NCBI RefSeq assembly: GCF_000797465.1
Contig: NZ_JSWG01000012.1
Span: 62,001-126,000 of the forward strand
Direction of reading: 5' to 3'
DNA length: 64,000 nucleotides
Origin: Psychroserpens jangbogonensis
GTDB taxonomy: Bacteria > Bacteroidota > Bacteroidia > Flavobacteriales > Flavobacteriaceae
The position numbers and the translations under genes are program-made. Shown here piece after piece: positions 1-8,841 of the stretch. Every line of letters starts with the position of its first letter. Within the stretch, counting starts at the first letter, position 1. Below the pieces are notes generated by a model that did not search any database, was not told the DNA's origin, and worked only from the letters and a program-made list of their open reading frames with translations.

Positions 1-59
1 CTAAGCTGTCGTAAAAAAGAGTTAGTAGAGTCAATGGCATTAAGTTTGATTATACGCAT
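1..59 (-). CDS. birA: Biotin--[acetyl-CoA-carboxylase] ligase, N-terminus only (cut by window edge)
   Basis: Reading leftward from an ATG at 57-59, the codons give a start MRIIKLNAIDSTNSFLRQL and remain open to the window edge. The LxxIDSTNSFL block is the N-terminal signature of the BirA/BPL catalytic domain, which attaches biotin to the biotin carboxyl carrier protein. It begins with the catalytic domain, so it would be the form without a DNA-binding helix-turn-helix. It is divergent from rsfS, a pairing common in Flavobacteriaceae. Only 19 complete codons are visible, so the call rests on this motif and on context. Confidence 0.8.
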   Translation of the reverse strand, partial: MRIIKLNAIDSTNSFLRQL

Positions 60-127
60 AGTATTGTGTTAAAAAAATTTAAGAATTTCTTATCAGTATT
101 AAAACTTAATAAGAGTAAAAAAAATAA

Positions 128-135
128 TAACTTTG
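128..135 (+). promoter_or_regulatory. Bacteroidota -7 promoter element of rsfS
   Basis: TAACTTTG matches the TAnnTTTG -7 consensus of the Bacteroidota primary sigma factor. It lies 20 bp before the rsfS ATG. No clear TTTG is seen at the -33 position. Confidence 0.6.
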
Positions 136-155
136 CACAAAATTAAATCAATTTA

Positions 156-527
156 ATGGCGAAAAAAAATACGAGTCCAGACGAACTAATTGCAACAGTA
201 ATTGCTGGTATTGAAGATGTAAAAGGAAAAGAGATTACAATTCTTGATTTAAGAGAAATTGAGAATACAGTTTGTGATTATTTCATCATATGTGAAGGTA
301 CTTCGAATACTCAAGTAAACGCCATAGTAAATTCCATACAGAAAAAAGTAAGTAAAGAACTTAAAGATAACCCTTGGCACGTTGAAGGTGTTGATAATGC
401 TGAATGGGTATTAATGGATTATGTTAATGTGGTTGTGCATGTATTTCAAAAGCACATAAGATCTTACTACGACATTGAAAGCCTTTGGGGAGATGCAAAG
501 ACGACAGTTATAGAAACTAGTTACTAA
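156..527 (+). CDS. rsfS: Ribosomal silencing factor RsfS
   Basis: This is a 123-residue RsfS/Iojap protein, the usual length. The family binds ribosomal protein uL14 on the free large subunit and blocks subunit joining, which slows translation during starvation. The conserved DYFIICEGTSNTQV block (residues 41-54) and the WHVEG motif (74-78), followed by the WVLMDYVNVVVHVF strand, are intact. It is preceded by its own -7 box and followed 30 bp later by ftsH on the same strand, so the two may be cotranscribed. The identification is secure. Confidence 0.95.
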   Translation: MAKKNTSPDELIATVIAGIEDVKGKEITILDLREIENTVCDYFIICEGTSNTQVNAIVNSIQKKVSKELKDNPWHVEGVDNAEWVLMDYVNVVVHVFQKHIRSYYDIESLWGDAKTTVIETSY

Positions 528-557
528 CAAAATTAGCCACTTCGTGGCATTTATATA

Positions 558-2546
558 ATGGCAAAAGACAATAAAAACATAAATAAGAAACCAAAAATAA
601 ATCCGTATTGGATTTACGGAATTATAATTGCTGCTTTTTTAGGTATTCAATTATTTTCTGGTGGATTTGGTGGTTCGACTACAAAACAAATAATCCCTTC
701 TGAGTTTTTCGAATACTTTGATAAAGGTGATGTTGCTAAACTTGTAATAGTTAATGGGCGAGAAGCTCGTGTTTATTTAACTAAGGAGGCTCAAGAGCAA
801 GAAGTTCATAAAAAATCAAAACCGAGTAACTTATTACCTTCGGTAACACCTCAACCAAATTACACATTTGAGTTTGGTGAATTAGAGTTATTTCAACAAG
901 AATTAAAAAATATTAAAGACAGTAATAGCAGTCTAAATGTTCCTGTGTCTTTTAAAACTGAAGAAAATCATTGGGGCAACTTTATATTCTCTTTACTCCC
1001 ATTCATTTTAATTATTGGTGTTTGGATCTTTATCATGAGACGTATGTCTGGAGGTTCTGGAGGAGGAGCAGGTGGACAGATTTTCAACATTGGAAAATCT
1101 AAAGCAAAGCTATTTGATGAAAAAACAGATGTAAAAACATCATTTAAAGATGTTGCTGGTCTTGAGGGTGCAAAAGAAGAAGTACAAGAAATTGTAGACT
1201 TCCTTAAAAATCCTGAAAAATATACTTCACTTGGTGGTAAAATACCAAAAGGAGCATTGTTAATTGGTCAGCCAGGGACTGGTAAAACTTTATTAGCTAA
1301 GGCCGTCGCTGGAGAAGCTCAAGTACCTTTCTTCTCATTATCTGGTTCAGATTTCGTAGAAATGTTTGTTGGAGTTGGAGCTTCAAGAGTTCGTGATTTA
1401 TTCAAACAAGCTAAAGAAAAGTCGCCAGCTATAATCTTTATTGATGAGATAGATGCTATTGGTAGAGCTCGTGGAAAAAATAACTTCTCAGGTTCTAATG
1501 ATGAACGTGAAAACACGCTTAACCAATTGCTTACAGAAATGGATGGTTTTGGAACTAATACTAATGTTATTGTTCTAGCTGCAACCAACAGAGCAGATGT
1601 TCTGGATAAAGCCTTAATGCGTGCTGGTCGTTTCGACAGACAAATTTTTGTGGATTTACCAGATGTAAGAGAACGTAAAGAAATTTTTGAAGTACACTTA
1701 AGACCAATAAAACAATCTGAAAAACTAGATGTCGATTTCCTTGCTAAGCAAACACCAGGTTTCTCTGGAGCAGATATTGCTAACGTTTGTAACGAAGCCG
1801 CTCTTATTGCAGCTCGTGGTGGTAAAAAGGCTGTTGGTAAACAAGATTTCTTAGATGCTGTTGACAGAATTGTTGGTGGTCTTGAAAAGAAAAATAAAAT
1901 CATCACTGTTGAAGAGAAAAAAGCGGTTGCATACCATGAAGCTGGTCACGCAACTGTGAGTTGGATGCTTGAGCATGCTGCGCCTTTAGTAAAAGTAACT
2001 ATTGTTCCTCGTGGACAATCTTTAGGAGCTGCTTGGTATTTACCCGAAGAGCGACTTATTGTTCGTCCTGAGCAAATGCTAGACGAAATGTGTGCTGCAC
2101 TTGGTGGTAGAGCTGCTGAAAAAGTAATTTTTAATCAAATCTCAACTGGTGCTTTAAGTGATCTTGAAAAGGTAACTAAACAAGCTAGAGCGATGGTAAC
2201 AATCTACGGTTTGAGTGAAAAAGTTGGTAACTTAACCTATTATGATTCTTCTGGACAATCTGAGTATGGGTTTACAAAACCTTACAGTGAACGTACTGCT
2301 GAGTTAATTGATAAAGAGATTTCAGATATTATAGAAAAGCAATACCAACGCGCTATTACTTTATTAGAAAAACATAAAGATAAATTAACACAATTGGCAG
2401 AAGTACTCCTTGAAAAAGAAGTCATCTTTAAAGATAATCTTGAAGTTATCTTTGGAAAACGTCCTTTTCTAAAGCGAGAACTTGTAGAACGAAAAGAAAG
2501 TATCGTTACAGAAGATACTCAAGAATCGGAATCAGAAGAGGAGTAA
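558..2546 (+). CDS. ftsH: ATP-dependent zinc metalloprotease FtsH
   Basis: This is a 662-residue membrane-anchored AAA+ protease that degrades misfolded membrane proteins and selected regulators. Two membrane segments (about residues 17-37 and 142-161) flank a periplasmic domain. A Gly-rich linker follows, then the AAA domain with Walker A GQPGTGKT (237-244; Gln replaces the usual first Pro) and the second region of homology. The zinc site HEAGH is at 460-464. The acidic C-terminus is typical. A strong intrinsic terminator follows at 2567-2603. In bacteria that have LpxC, FtsH also tunes lipid A synthesis, but nothing in this window shows that. Confidence 0.97.
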   Translation: MAKDNKNINKKPKINPYWIYGIIIAAFLGIQLFSGGFGGSTTKQIIPSEFFEYFDKGDVAKLVIVNGREARVYLTKEAQEQEVHKKSKPSNLLPSVTPQPNYTFEFGELELFQQELKNIKDSNSSLNVPVSFKTEENHWGNFIFSLLPFILIIGVWIFIMRRMSGGSGGGAGGQIFNIGKSKAKLFDEKTDVKTSFKDVAGLEGAKEEVQEIVDFLKNPEKYTSLGGKIPKGALLIGQPGTGKTLLAKAVAGEAQVPFFSLSGSDFVEMFVGVGASRVRDLFKQAKEKSPAIIFIDEIDAIGRARGKNNFSGSNDERENTLNQLLTEMDGFGTNTNVIVLAATNRADVLDKALMRAGRFDRQIFVDLPDVRERKEIFEVHLRPIKQSEKLDVDFLAKQTPGFSGADIANVCNEAALIAARGGKKAVGKQDFLDAVDRIVGGLEKKNKIITVEEKKAVAYHEAGHATVSWMLEHAAPLVKVTIVPRGQSLGAAWYLPEERLIVRPEQMLDEMCAALGGRAAEKVIFNQISTGALSDLEKVTKQARAMVTIYGLSEKVGNLTYYDSSGQSEYGFTKPYSERTAELIDKEISDIIEKQYQRAITLLEKHKDKLTQLAEVLLEKEVIFKDNLEVIFGKRPFLKRELVERKESIVTEDTQESESEEE

Positions 2547-2566
2547 ATCCTTTAAAATCCTATAAA

Positions 2567-2603
2567 AAACTTAAATTAACTTATCATTAATTTAAGTTTT
2601 TTT
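2567..2603 (+). terminator. Intrinsic terminator after ftsH
   Basis: A perfect 13-bp inverted repeat (arms 2567-2579 and 2587-2599, 7-nt loop) runs into seven T residues (2597-2603). The last T is also the first base of the next -7 box. Confidence 0.85.
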
Positions 2604-2610
2604 ATATTTG
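2603..2610 (+). promoter_or_regulatory. -7 promoter element of the LUD-cdsA-psd-ACBP operon
   Basis: TATATTTG is an exact TAnnTTTG match directly abutting the T-tract of the ftsH terminator. It lies 43 bp before the LUD gene ATG. Confidence 0.65.
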
Positions 2611-2653
2611 ATACTTACTATAATATAACTAGGTTAATAGCACAATTCCTTAA

Positions 2654-3259
2654 ATGAGTCTATTTCGTAAAATCTTCGGTTTAAAAGACACACCAGAAGA
2701 CCACATAAAAAGCGAAGAGAGAGGCAAGTATATGCCTGAAGTAAAGCTGCCTATTGATGAACAATTCACAATCAATTTTAAAGCAAATGGTGGTAAGTTT
2801 TTGTATTGTGAAGACATGCGAGAAGTCAATAATAGCCTCAACAACATTTTAAAGGAGAATAATTGGGAAGACGAAAATGTTCTAGTTATTGATGAGCGTT
2901 TAGATGAAATGTTCAAGGACTTCAAATTTAAAACTTCTAAAAAGGTGTCTGAATGCACCTACTTTTTATCTACTTGCGAATACCTAATTTCAGATGATGG
3001 CTCACTTTTAATTTCTTCAAACCAAATTGCAGAAAAGAAACTAAAAGAACTCCCAGCAAATTTCATTATTTATGCGACTACAAGTCAGTTTGTTCAAAAT
3101 ATTGGTGAAGGCTTAAGAGGTATCAAAGGAAAAAATAAAGATAGAATCCCTACTAATATTACCACTATTAAACACTTTAAGGCTATTGAAGACAAAGACT
3201 TCCTTACGTATGGCAGTAGCTCAAAAAACCTATATTTGCTGCTCCTAGAAGATTTATAG
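2654..3259 (+). CDS. LUD-domain (LutC/YkgG family) protein
   Basis: This 201-residue protein has the LUD fold, seen from the central block with STCEYLISDDGSLLISS and the C-terminal part. Family members such as LutC act in lactate utilisation complexes, but this gene has no lutA or lutB neighbours. It starts the operon whose next gene, cdsA, begins one base after its stop. That coupling with phospholipid genes is recurrent in Flavobacteriaceae, so a role linked to envelope metabolism is possible, but this is only inference. The domain call is good; the function is unknown. Confidence 0.75.
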   Translation: MSLFRKIFGLKDTPEDHIKSEERGKYMPEVKLPIDEQFTINFKANGGKFLYCEDMREVNNSLNNILKENNWEDENVLVIDERLDEMFKDFKFKTSKKVSECTYFLSTCEYLISDDGSLLISSNQIAEKKLKELPANFIIYATTSQFVQNIGEGLRGIKGKNKDRIPTNITTIKHFKAIEDKDFLTYGSSSKNLYLLLLEDL

Positions 3260-4081
3260 ATGAAAGAAATTCTTACAAGAGCACTCTCTGGACTATTATA
3301 TGTTTCCCTTCTTATTGCTTCTCTTTATTGGCAACATGCGCTTATTGGTCTCTTTTTTGTTTTCGGACTCATATGTATGGCAGAGTTTAAAAAGCTCATC
3401 AACCTTAAAAGCTTTTTACCTTATCCCATTTTCACAGTATTGTATTTAGGTTTTGCTTATTGGGAAACCATATCCAATGCCGCTAAAGGTCATGATGAAG
3501 CCTGTCAGATATTATTGGTAATTACCATATTTGTTCTACTTATTTTAATAAAAGATTTATTTTCAGAAAAGACCATCCCATTATTTGAATCGAAACGATT
3601 TATCATAACGACCTTTTATTTATCTAGTGGTTTTGTGTTTTTAATATCTATTGCAAATTTCGAACAAACCTTCACACCTCTTCTATTATTAGGATCGTTT
3701 ATTCTGGTTTGGATTAACGATACATTTGCATTTCTAGTTGGTAAAAACTTCGGAAAGCAAAAACTTTTTCCTAGTGTATCTCCTAAGAAAACGGTTGAAG
3801 GTTTTCTAGGTGGTTTATTCTTTTCATGCATTGCTAGTTATTTTATTGCTGAATATACAGAGACATTAAGTTTTACAAGCTGGCTTATATTAGCTATTAT
3901 TGTAAGTGTTTTTGGCACTATTGGTGATTTAATAGAATCAAAATTCAAACGTCAAGCTGATGTTAAAGACAGTGGAGCGATAATGCCAGGACATGGTGGT
4001 TTACTAGATCGCTTAGATAGTATTATCTTTGCTGCACCATTCATATTTTTATTTTTAAGACTCGTAACGTATGTTTCATAA
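3260..4081 (+). CDS. cdsA: Phosphatidate cytidylyltransferase
   Basis: This is a 273-residue polytopic inner-membrane enzyme that makes CDP-diacylglycerol from phosphatidate and CTP, the branch point to all bacterial phospholipids. About eight hydrophobic segments are visible. The C-terminal family signature is intact as SKFKRQADVKDSGAIMPGHG followed by GLLDRLD. The gene follows the LUD gene without a gap and overlaps psd by 11 bp, which indicates translational coupling with the next step of phosphatidylethanolamine synthesis. Confidence 0.95.
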   Translation: MKEILTRALSGLLYVSLLIASLYWQHALIGLFFVFGLICMAEFKKLINLKSFLPYPIFTVLYLGFAYWETISNAAKGHDEACQILLVITIFVLLILIKDLFSEKTIPLFESKRFIITTFYLSSGFVFLISIANFEQTFTPLLLLGSFILVWINDTFAFLVGKNFGKQKLFPSVSPKKTVEGFLGGLFFSCIASYFIAEYTETLSFTSWLILAIIVSVFGTIGDLIESKFKRQADVKDSGAIMPGHGGLLDRLDSIIFAAPFIFLFLRLVTYVS

Positions 4082-4724
4082 AGAAGGTTATAAAATTATA
4101 GTCATCACACTAGTTGTGATAATCGCTTCAGTTTTGGCTATAGACTGGTTTATTGATATCGAATGGCTTAGGCTATTGCTATCTATAACTCTATTAGTAT
4201 TTCTGATTCTAATCTTACAATTTTTCAGAAATCCGAAACGTCATACCAAACTAGAAGACCATACTGCTGTATCTCCAGTTGATGGCAAAGTGGTTGTAAT
4301 TGAAGAAGTCTTTGAAAAAGAATTCTTTAACGATAAGCGTATTCAGGTGTCTGTGTTTATGTCACCAATTAATGTACATGTTACACGTTATCCTATTAGC
4401 GGAAAAGTAAGTTACAGTAAATATCATCCTGGAAAGTATTTAGTTGCTTGGCATCCTAAAGCCAGTGAAGAAAACGAACGTACAACGGTTGTTGTTGAAA
4501 ATAAGAACTTCGGACAAATTTTATACCGACAAGTTGCTGGTGCTTTAGCTAAACGTATTGTCAATTACGCTAAGGTAGAAGACCAAGCTTTACAAGGTGG
4601 TGATTCTGGTTTTATTAAATTTGGAAGTCGGGTAGATTTATTTTTACCTTTAGATGCAGATATTAAAGTAGAACTTAACCAAAAAGTAAAAGGAGGCGAA
4701 AGTATTATTGCCGAAAAAGTATGA
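4071..4724 (+). CDS. psd: Phosphatidylserine decarboxylase proenzyme
   Basis: This 217-residue enzyme converts phosphatidylserine to phosphatidylethanolamine. It is the short form of the family. Two N-terminal hydrophobic segments (about residues 8-26 and 32-50) anchor it. The self-cleavage site is Gly185-Ser186 within FGSRVD; cleavage would leave a 32-residue alpha chain carrying the pyruvoyl group. It overlaps cdsA by 11 bp and the next gene by 4 bp (ATGA), so it sits in a tight operon. No phosphatidylserine synthase gene is in this window. Confidence 0.95.
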   Translation: MFHKEGYKIIVITLVVIIASVLAIDWFIDIEWLRLLLSITLLVFLILILQFFRNPKRHTKLEDHTAVSPVDGKVVVIEEVFEKEFFNDKRIQVSVFMSPINVHVTRYPISGKVSYSKYHPGKYLVAWHPKASEENERTTVVVENKNFGQILYRQVAGALAKRIVNYAKVEDQALQGGDSGFIKFGSRVDLFLPLDADIKVELNQKVKGGESIIAEKV

Positions 4725-4987
4725 ATTCAGAGGAATTAGACATAACGTTTAGAGAAGCTGTAGACCGCATCAATGCGCATACGGAACCTTTTCCTGCAGA
4801 TTTCTTGCTACGTCTATATGCGTACTACAAAAAGGCCACAAATAATTATGGCAGACCAAGTAGTAGCAAACCTATAATTAATGCTTTTAAAACCAATGCA
4901 CTGTTTCAAGTTAAAGATGTTACTGAAGATGAAGCCAAACAAGTGTATATTGATTTAGTTGATAATTACTTCTTATACAGAGAATAA
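4721..4987 (+). CDS. Acyl-CoA-binding protein
   Basis: This 88-residue protein matches the four-helix acyl-CoA-binding (ACBP) fold. The core LRLYAYYKKATNNYGRP corresponds to the LxLYxxYKQAT ligand-binding helix, and a C-terminal helix follows. It would carry long-chain acyl-CoA esters in the cytoplasm. It is the last gene of the cdsA-psd operon (4-bp overlap with psd), consistent with supplying or buffering acyl donors for lipid synthesis. The assignment is good even though the protein is small. Confidence 0.88.
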   Translation: MNSEELDITFREAVDRINAHTEPFPADFLLRLYAYYKKATNNYGRPSSSKPIINAFKTNALFQVKDVTEDEAKQVYIDLVDNYFLYRE

Positions 4988-5014
4988 GTACCAAATTACC
5001 CAAACCGTCATCCC

Positions 5015-6175
5015 ATGAAAAAATTAGTCTTAACCTATTTATTAGCATTTGCTTCTTTTTCGATCTATGCACAAACGTTTAATTCGTTTTATTCAACGAT
5101 TGTTGAAAACACATCTCAAACCAACATTTTAAATGACCTGACGACTTTTGAAGGTTTCGGAGTTAAAAACGTAGGTTCTACGAAACTTACTGATGCTGAA
5201 AACTGGATTACATCACGTTATCAAAGTTTAGGTTATACAGATATCGTATTGCAGCCTTTTAGCTATTCAGCAGGAACAAGCAATAATATTATTATTACCA
5301 AAACAGGAACAGTGTATCCAAACACCTTTTTAATTATTGATGGACATTACGATACTATCAATGGTACAGGAACAAACGATAATGGTTCTGGAACTGTTTT
5401 AATTATGGAATTGGCACGTTTATTAAAAAATATAAATACTGAATACTCTATCAAGTTCATTCACTTTTCTGGTGAAGAAGACGGATTAATTGGCAGTAAT
5501 TTTTATGTGAATAATACTGTTATTCCTGAGGACTTAGATATTAGATTGGTATTTAATATTGATGAAGTTGGTGGTCTTGCTGGAACAAATAACGATACAG
5601 TTGTTTGCGAACGTGATCAAACTACTCCTGCATCAAACAATGCGGCTTCTAATGAATTCACGAATGATTTAGCTACGCTTATCGAATTGTATTCCACTTT
5701 GAACACTGAAATTTCTTATGCCTACGCATCTGATTATATTCCTTTTGAAAACAATGGTGAAATTATTACAGGTTTGTTTGAAAAGAACGAAACACCTTAT
5801 GCGCATACAGCAAATGACTTGTTAGTGAACATGGATGTGCCATATTTATATCAAGTCACTAAAGGTTCTATTGGAGCTGCTTTAGAGTTTGCTATGGCTT
5901 ATGAAACATTAAGCACTGAAGAAGCAAGCGACTTAAATAACTCAATTCGAATTACACCTAACCCTTCAGATAGTTTCTTAAATATTGCATTTACGAAACC
6001 TTTAGAGCAGCCTGTCGATTTTAAATTGATAGACATGCTAGGTAAAAATGTATATAAAAGCACACTAACAGAACAAACACAAACTATTTCGATAGACATG
6101 CTTTCTTCAGCGCAATACATTGCAGTATTCAAAATGAATAACAAACGTTTTATTAAACGTCTTATCGTAGAATAG
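5015..6175 (+). CDS. Secreted M28-family zinc peptidase with T9SS sorting domain
   Basis: This 386-residue protein has a signal peptide (1-19, ending YAQ), an M28 aminopeptidase-type domain and a C-terminal T9SS type A domain (about 310-386, with ITPNPSDSFLNIAF and the final RFIKRLIVE). Metal ligands are recognisable as His111 in GHYDT, Asp122 in TNDNGSG, and the Glu154-Glu155 pair in FSGEEDG. It is likely exported across the outer membrane and released or anchored to digest peptides. The oxidoreductase gene starts directly after its stop codon. The exact substrate is unknown. Confidence 0.9.
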   Translation: MKKLVLTYLLAFASFSIYAQTFNSFYSTIVENTSQTNILNDLTTFEGFGVKNVGSTKLTDAENWITSRYQSLGYTDIVLQPFSYSAGTSNNIIITKTGTVYPNTFLIIDGHYDTINGTGTNDNGSGTVLIMELARLLKNINTEYSIKFIHFSGEEDGLIGSNFYVNNTVIPEDLDIRLVFNIDEVGGLAGTNNDTVVCERDQTTPASNNAASNEFTNDLATLIELYSTLNTEISYAYASDYIPFENNGEIITGLFEKNETPYAHTANDLLVNMDVPYLYQVTKGSIGAALEFAMAYETLSTEEASDLNNSIRITPNPSDSFLNIAFTKPLEQPVDFKLIDMLGKNVYKSTLTEQTQTISIDMLSSAQYIAVFKMNNKRFIKRLIVE

Positions 6176-7255
6176 ATGTCGCAATCAGCAGATAATCCCC
6201 TAACCTTTTCTTGTGGTGCAACAATGTCCAATCGTTTTATGTTGGCACCAATGACCAATTGCCAAAGTCATGTGGACGGTACATTATCAGACGATGAATA
6301 TAATTGGTTAACAATGCGAGCCAAAGGCGGTTTTGGTTTGACCATGACTTGCGCTTCGCATGTGCAAGCTGTTGGCAAAGGTTTTCCAGGACAATTAGGT
6401 ATTTTCTCAGATATACATATTGAAGGTCACAAACGACTCGCAGCTGGTATTAAAGCACAAGGAAGCTTGGCTGTTGTGCAATTACATCATGCTGGCATGC
6501 GTTCACCAGAAGACATCATAGAAGGACAATGTGTGTCTGCATCAAATATTGAGAAATATAAGACTCGTGGTTTATCACTTGCTGAAGTACAACAACTCAA
6601 AGTCGATTTTATTACTGCAGCTATAAGAGCACAGAAAAGCGGTTATGATGGCGTTGAAGTACATGGTGCTCATGGTTATATATTAACGCAATTTTTAAGC
6701 TCAGACATTAACTCACGTACTGACGATTATGGAGGATGTTTAGAAAACAGAGCCAGATTACTTTTTGAAATCACAAATGGTATTCGACAAGCTTGCGGAC
6801 CAAAATTTTTATTAGGCGTTCGCTTATCTCCTGAGCGTTTTGGAATGCAATTACAAGAGGTAAAAACCATTTGTCAACGTTTTATTGACGAAGGGCAAAT
6901 AGACTTTTTAGATGTCTCACTTTGGGATTGTTTTAAAATGCCTGAAGAAGAAGCATACCAAGATCAAACCTTATTAGAACATTTTACGAGTTTAGACTAC
7001 AAGAACATTAAATTGACAGTTGCTGGTAAGATTAACTCTGGAAACGATGTACAGAAGATTCTAGATGCCAAAGTAGATTTTGTTTCTATTGGTCGCTCTG
7101 GAATTTTACATCATGATTTCCCTAAACAAGTTATAGCTAACCCAAATTTTGAACCTACTCCTACTCCTGTTACAAAAGACTACTTACACAACGAAGGCTT
7201 AAGTGACAAATTTGTAACGTATATGAAACGCTGGCCAGATTTTGTAGCAGAATAA
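6176..7255 (+). CDS. NADH:flavin oxidoreductase, old yellow enzyme family
   Basis: This 359-residue TIM-barrel flavoenzyme has the N-terminal NRFMLAPMTN block. The substrate and FMN sites appear in VQLHHAG, GYDGVEVHGAHGYILTQFLS and SRTDDYGG. The C-terminal FVSIGRSGILHHDF binds the FMN phosphate. Family members reduce activated alkenes using NAD(P)H. It begins at the base after the M28 peptidase stop, but a cytosolic reductase and a secreted peptidase share no obvious pathway. The substrate cannot be predicted from the sequence. Confidence 0.9.
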   Translation: MSQSADNPLTFSCGATMSNRFMLAPMTNCQSHVDGTLSDDEYNWLTMRAKGGFGLTMTCASHVQAVGKGFPGQLGIFSDIHIEGHKRLAAGIKAQGSLAVVQLHHAGMRSPEDIIEGQCVSASNIEKYKTRGLSLAEVQQLKVDFITAAIRAQKSGYDGVEVHGAHGYILTQFLSSDINSRTDDYGGCLENRARLLFEITNGIRQACGPKFLLGVRLSPERFGMQLQEVKTICQRFIDEGQIDFLDVSLWDCFKMPEEEAYQDQTLLEHFTSLDYKNIKLTVAGKINSGNDVQKILDAKVDFVSIGRSGILHHDFPKQVIANPNFEPTPTPVTKDYLHNEGLSDKFVTYMKRWPDFVAE

Positions 7256-7289
7256 AAACTTCCTTTATAAGGATATAAATTATATAAAA

Positions 7290-7856
7290 ATGAAAGCACT
7301 ACTCTGTTTTTTACTAGTATTACCACTACACATTATTGCGCAAGAACAAACAAATTCAGAAAAATTCTGGACACAACTGCAAACACATTGCGGGAAAGCT
7401 TACGAAGGTGAGATTATCGCTGGTGCAAAACCAGGTGATGGATTTACAGGTGAAAAATTAGTTATGCACGTACGTTCGTGCGATACAAATGATATTAGAA
7501 TTCCGTTTTTTGTAGGTGAAAACAAATCCCGAACTTGGGTCTTGCAATTGAATGCTGATAATATAATTAGCCTCAAGCATGACCATCGCAAACCTGATGG
7601 AACAGAAGATGAGTTAACTCAATATGGAGGCATAAGCCCAAATCATGGCTTAGCTGACCGACAAATATTTCCTGCTGATGTTCACACATCGCAGATTATA
7701 CCAGAAGCGTCTTCTAATGTTTGGTGGTTTACCATAGATGAGACAAGTATCACTTATAACCTTCGTCGTCTTGGAACCGAACGATTGTTTTCTGTGCGTT
7801 TTGATTTAACGAAACCTATTAAAATTCCCGAAGCTCCTTGGGGAACAACAGATTAA
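7290..7856 (+). CDS. Secreted protein of unknown function
   Basis: This 188-residue protein has a clear signal peptide (1-17, ending IIAQ) and a compact, Trp-rich body without a domain I recognise. A CGKAYEGEIIAG motif sits near residues 34-45 and paired cysteines may form a disulphide. It follows the oxidoreductase by 34 bp and converges with the amidinotransferase gene. There is no lipobox and no T9SS tail, so it is probably periplasmic. Confidence 0.6.
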   Translation: MKALLCFLLVLPLHIIAQEQTNSEKFWTQLQTHCGKAYEGEIIAGAKPGDGFTGEKLVMHVRSCDTNDIRIPFFVGENKSRTWVLQLNADNIISLKHDHRKPDGTEDELTQYGGISPNHGLADRQIFPADVHTSQIIPEASSNVWWFTIDETSITYNLRRLGTERLFSVRFDLTKPIKIPEAPWGTTD

Positions 7857-7864
7857 AAACCTAC

Positions 7865-8776
7865 CTAATCCCTTATCAAAGGCATGGTAGAGCAACGTAG
7901 TAAACCTTCTTGTTTGGCAATTTCGGAATAAGAAACTTCTTCTACAGTAAACCCTTGTTCACGAAGCCAAGTGTTTAATCTGGTAAAATTACCTTCAGAA
8001 ATAATTACCTCTTCTGAAATAGAAAAGATATTACTATTCATTCTATACATCTCGTCTTTCGTGATTTCAAAAACGTTTTCTTTCCCGAAGAAACCAACTA
8101 ACCATTGGTATTCACTTTCAACTAGAAATCCGTTTCTATGTAGAATCGCTTTGTCTTTACCAATCGGTTGAAAACAGCAATCTAAATGCAAGGCGTTTTC
8201 TTTTGGATCTGTATTCGATTTACGTAACTCAAACGACTTAACCGTTTTATGAGGGAACAACTCTTGCAAAGCAATCACAGCATCCATATTGGTTCGAGCT
8301 GTAATATAATCGGCATAATCGTCACCAGAATAAGTGCCAATAAAAATAAAATCGTTCCAAGGCATGACGTCTCCTCCTTCTACATGACATTCGTCTGGTA
8401 AAACAATTCGGTTTTCTTTAGCAACCGTTTCCCAAACATATTCTGTAGCTTCGACTTCACGTTTGCGATCTGGAAGAATATTCGCAATTATGATTTTATC
8501 ATCTATCACAAACGAAATATCTCTAGCAAAAATCTGATTGTAATCTTTAATGATTTCTGGTCGATACACTTTTACATCATACTTTTTCAAAACGTTAGCA
8601 ACGGCTTCCATTTCTTTAATCATATCAGCTTCCATTGGATAAGTTCCTGCTATAATATGTTGCACAGATTTTGGATCGTATGCTTCTTCAACAGTTGGTG
8701 TTGGACCATTACTTTCGGCAGTACCTAGAATGACAGCTCTAAGTCGTGATGTTTCGTTTTGTATGTGTAGTTTCAT
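7865..8776 (-). CDS. Amidinotransferase-fold hydrolase (arginine deiminase/DDAH-like)
   Basis: This 303-residue protein of the guanidino-group-modifying superfamily has the recognisable elements HVEGGD, a HLDCCFQPIG block and a C-terminal nucleophile Cys295 in RCSTMPL. Relatives hydrolyse arginine or methylarginines to citrulline, or transfer amidino groups. The substrate here is unresolved. I chose the ATG at 8774-8776 (MKLHIQNETSRL) rather than 8803: it fits the family start, and the exact -7 box at 8783-8790 would lie inside the longer reading frame. It has its own promoter just after the gltA terminator. Confidence 0.8.
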   Translation of the reverse strand: MKLHIQNETSRLRAVILGTAESNGPTPTVEEAYDPKSVQHIIAGTYPMEADMIKEMEAVANVLKKYDVKVYRPEIIKDYNQIFARDISFVIDDKIIIANILPDRKREVEATEYVWETVAKENRIVLPDECHVEGGDVMPWNDFIFIGTYSGDDYADYITARTNMDAVIALQELFPHKTVKSFELRKSNTDPKENALHLDCCFQPIGKDKAILHRNGFLVESEYQWLVGFFGKENVFEITKDEMYRMNSNIFSISEEVIISEGNFTRLNTWLREQGFTVEEVSYSEIAKQEGLLRCSTMPLIRD

Positions 8777-8782
8777 ATGTTG

Positions 8783-8790
8783 CAAATATA
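8783..8790 (-). promoter_or_regulatory. -7 promoter element of the amidinotransferase gene
   Basis: On the minus strand TATATTTG matches TAnnTTTG exactly. It ends six bases before the ATG, so the transcript would have almost no leader. It abuts the gltA terminator T-tract. Confidence 0.6.
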
Positions 8791-8823
8791 AAAAAAGCTC
8801 CATAATTTCTTATGAAGCTTTTT
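8790..8823 (-). terminator. Intrinsic terminator after gltA
   Basis: Arms 8810-8823 and 8792-8805 form a 14-bp stem with one G-U pair, followed on the minus strand by a run of seven T residues. Confidence 0.8.
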
Positions 8824-8841
8824 AAACCTTTTATTAAAGGA

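Noticed and set aside
1319-1906. 195-residue reading frame on the minus strand inside ftsH
   Set aside because: It lies wholly within a certain gene in another frame, and its Ser/Arg-rich translation has no family features.
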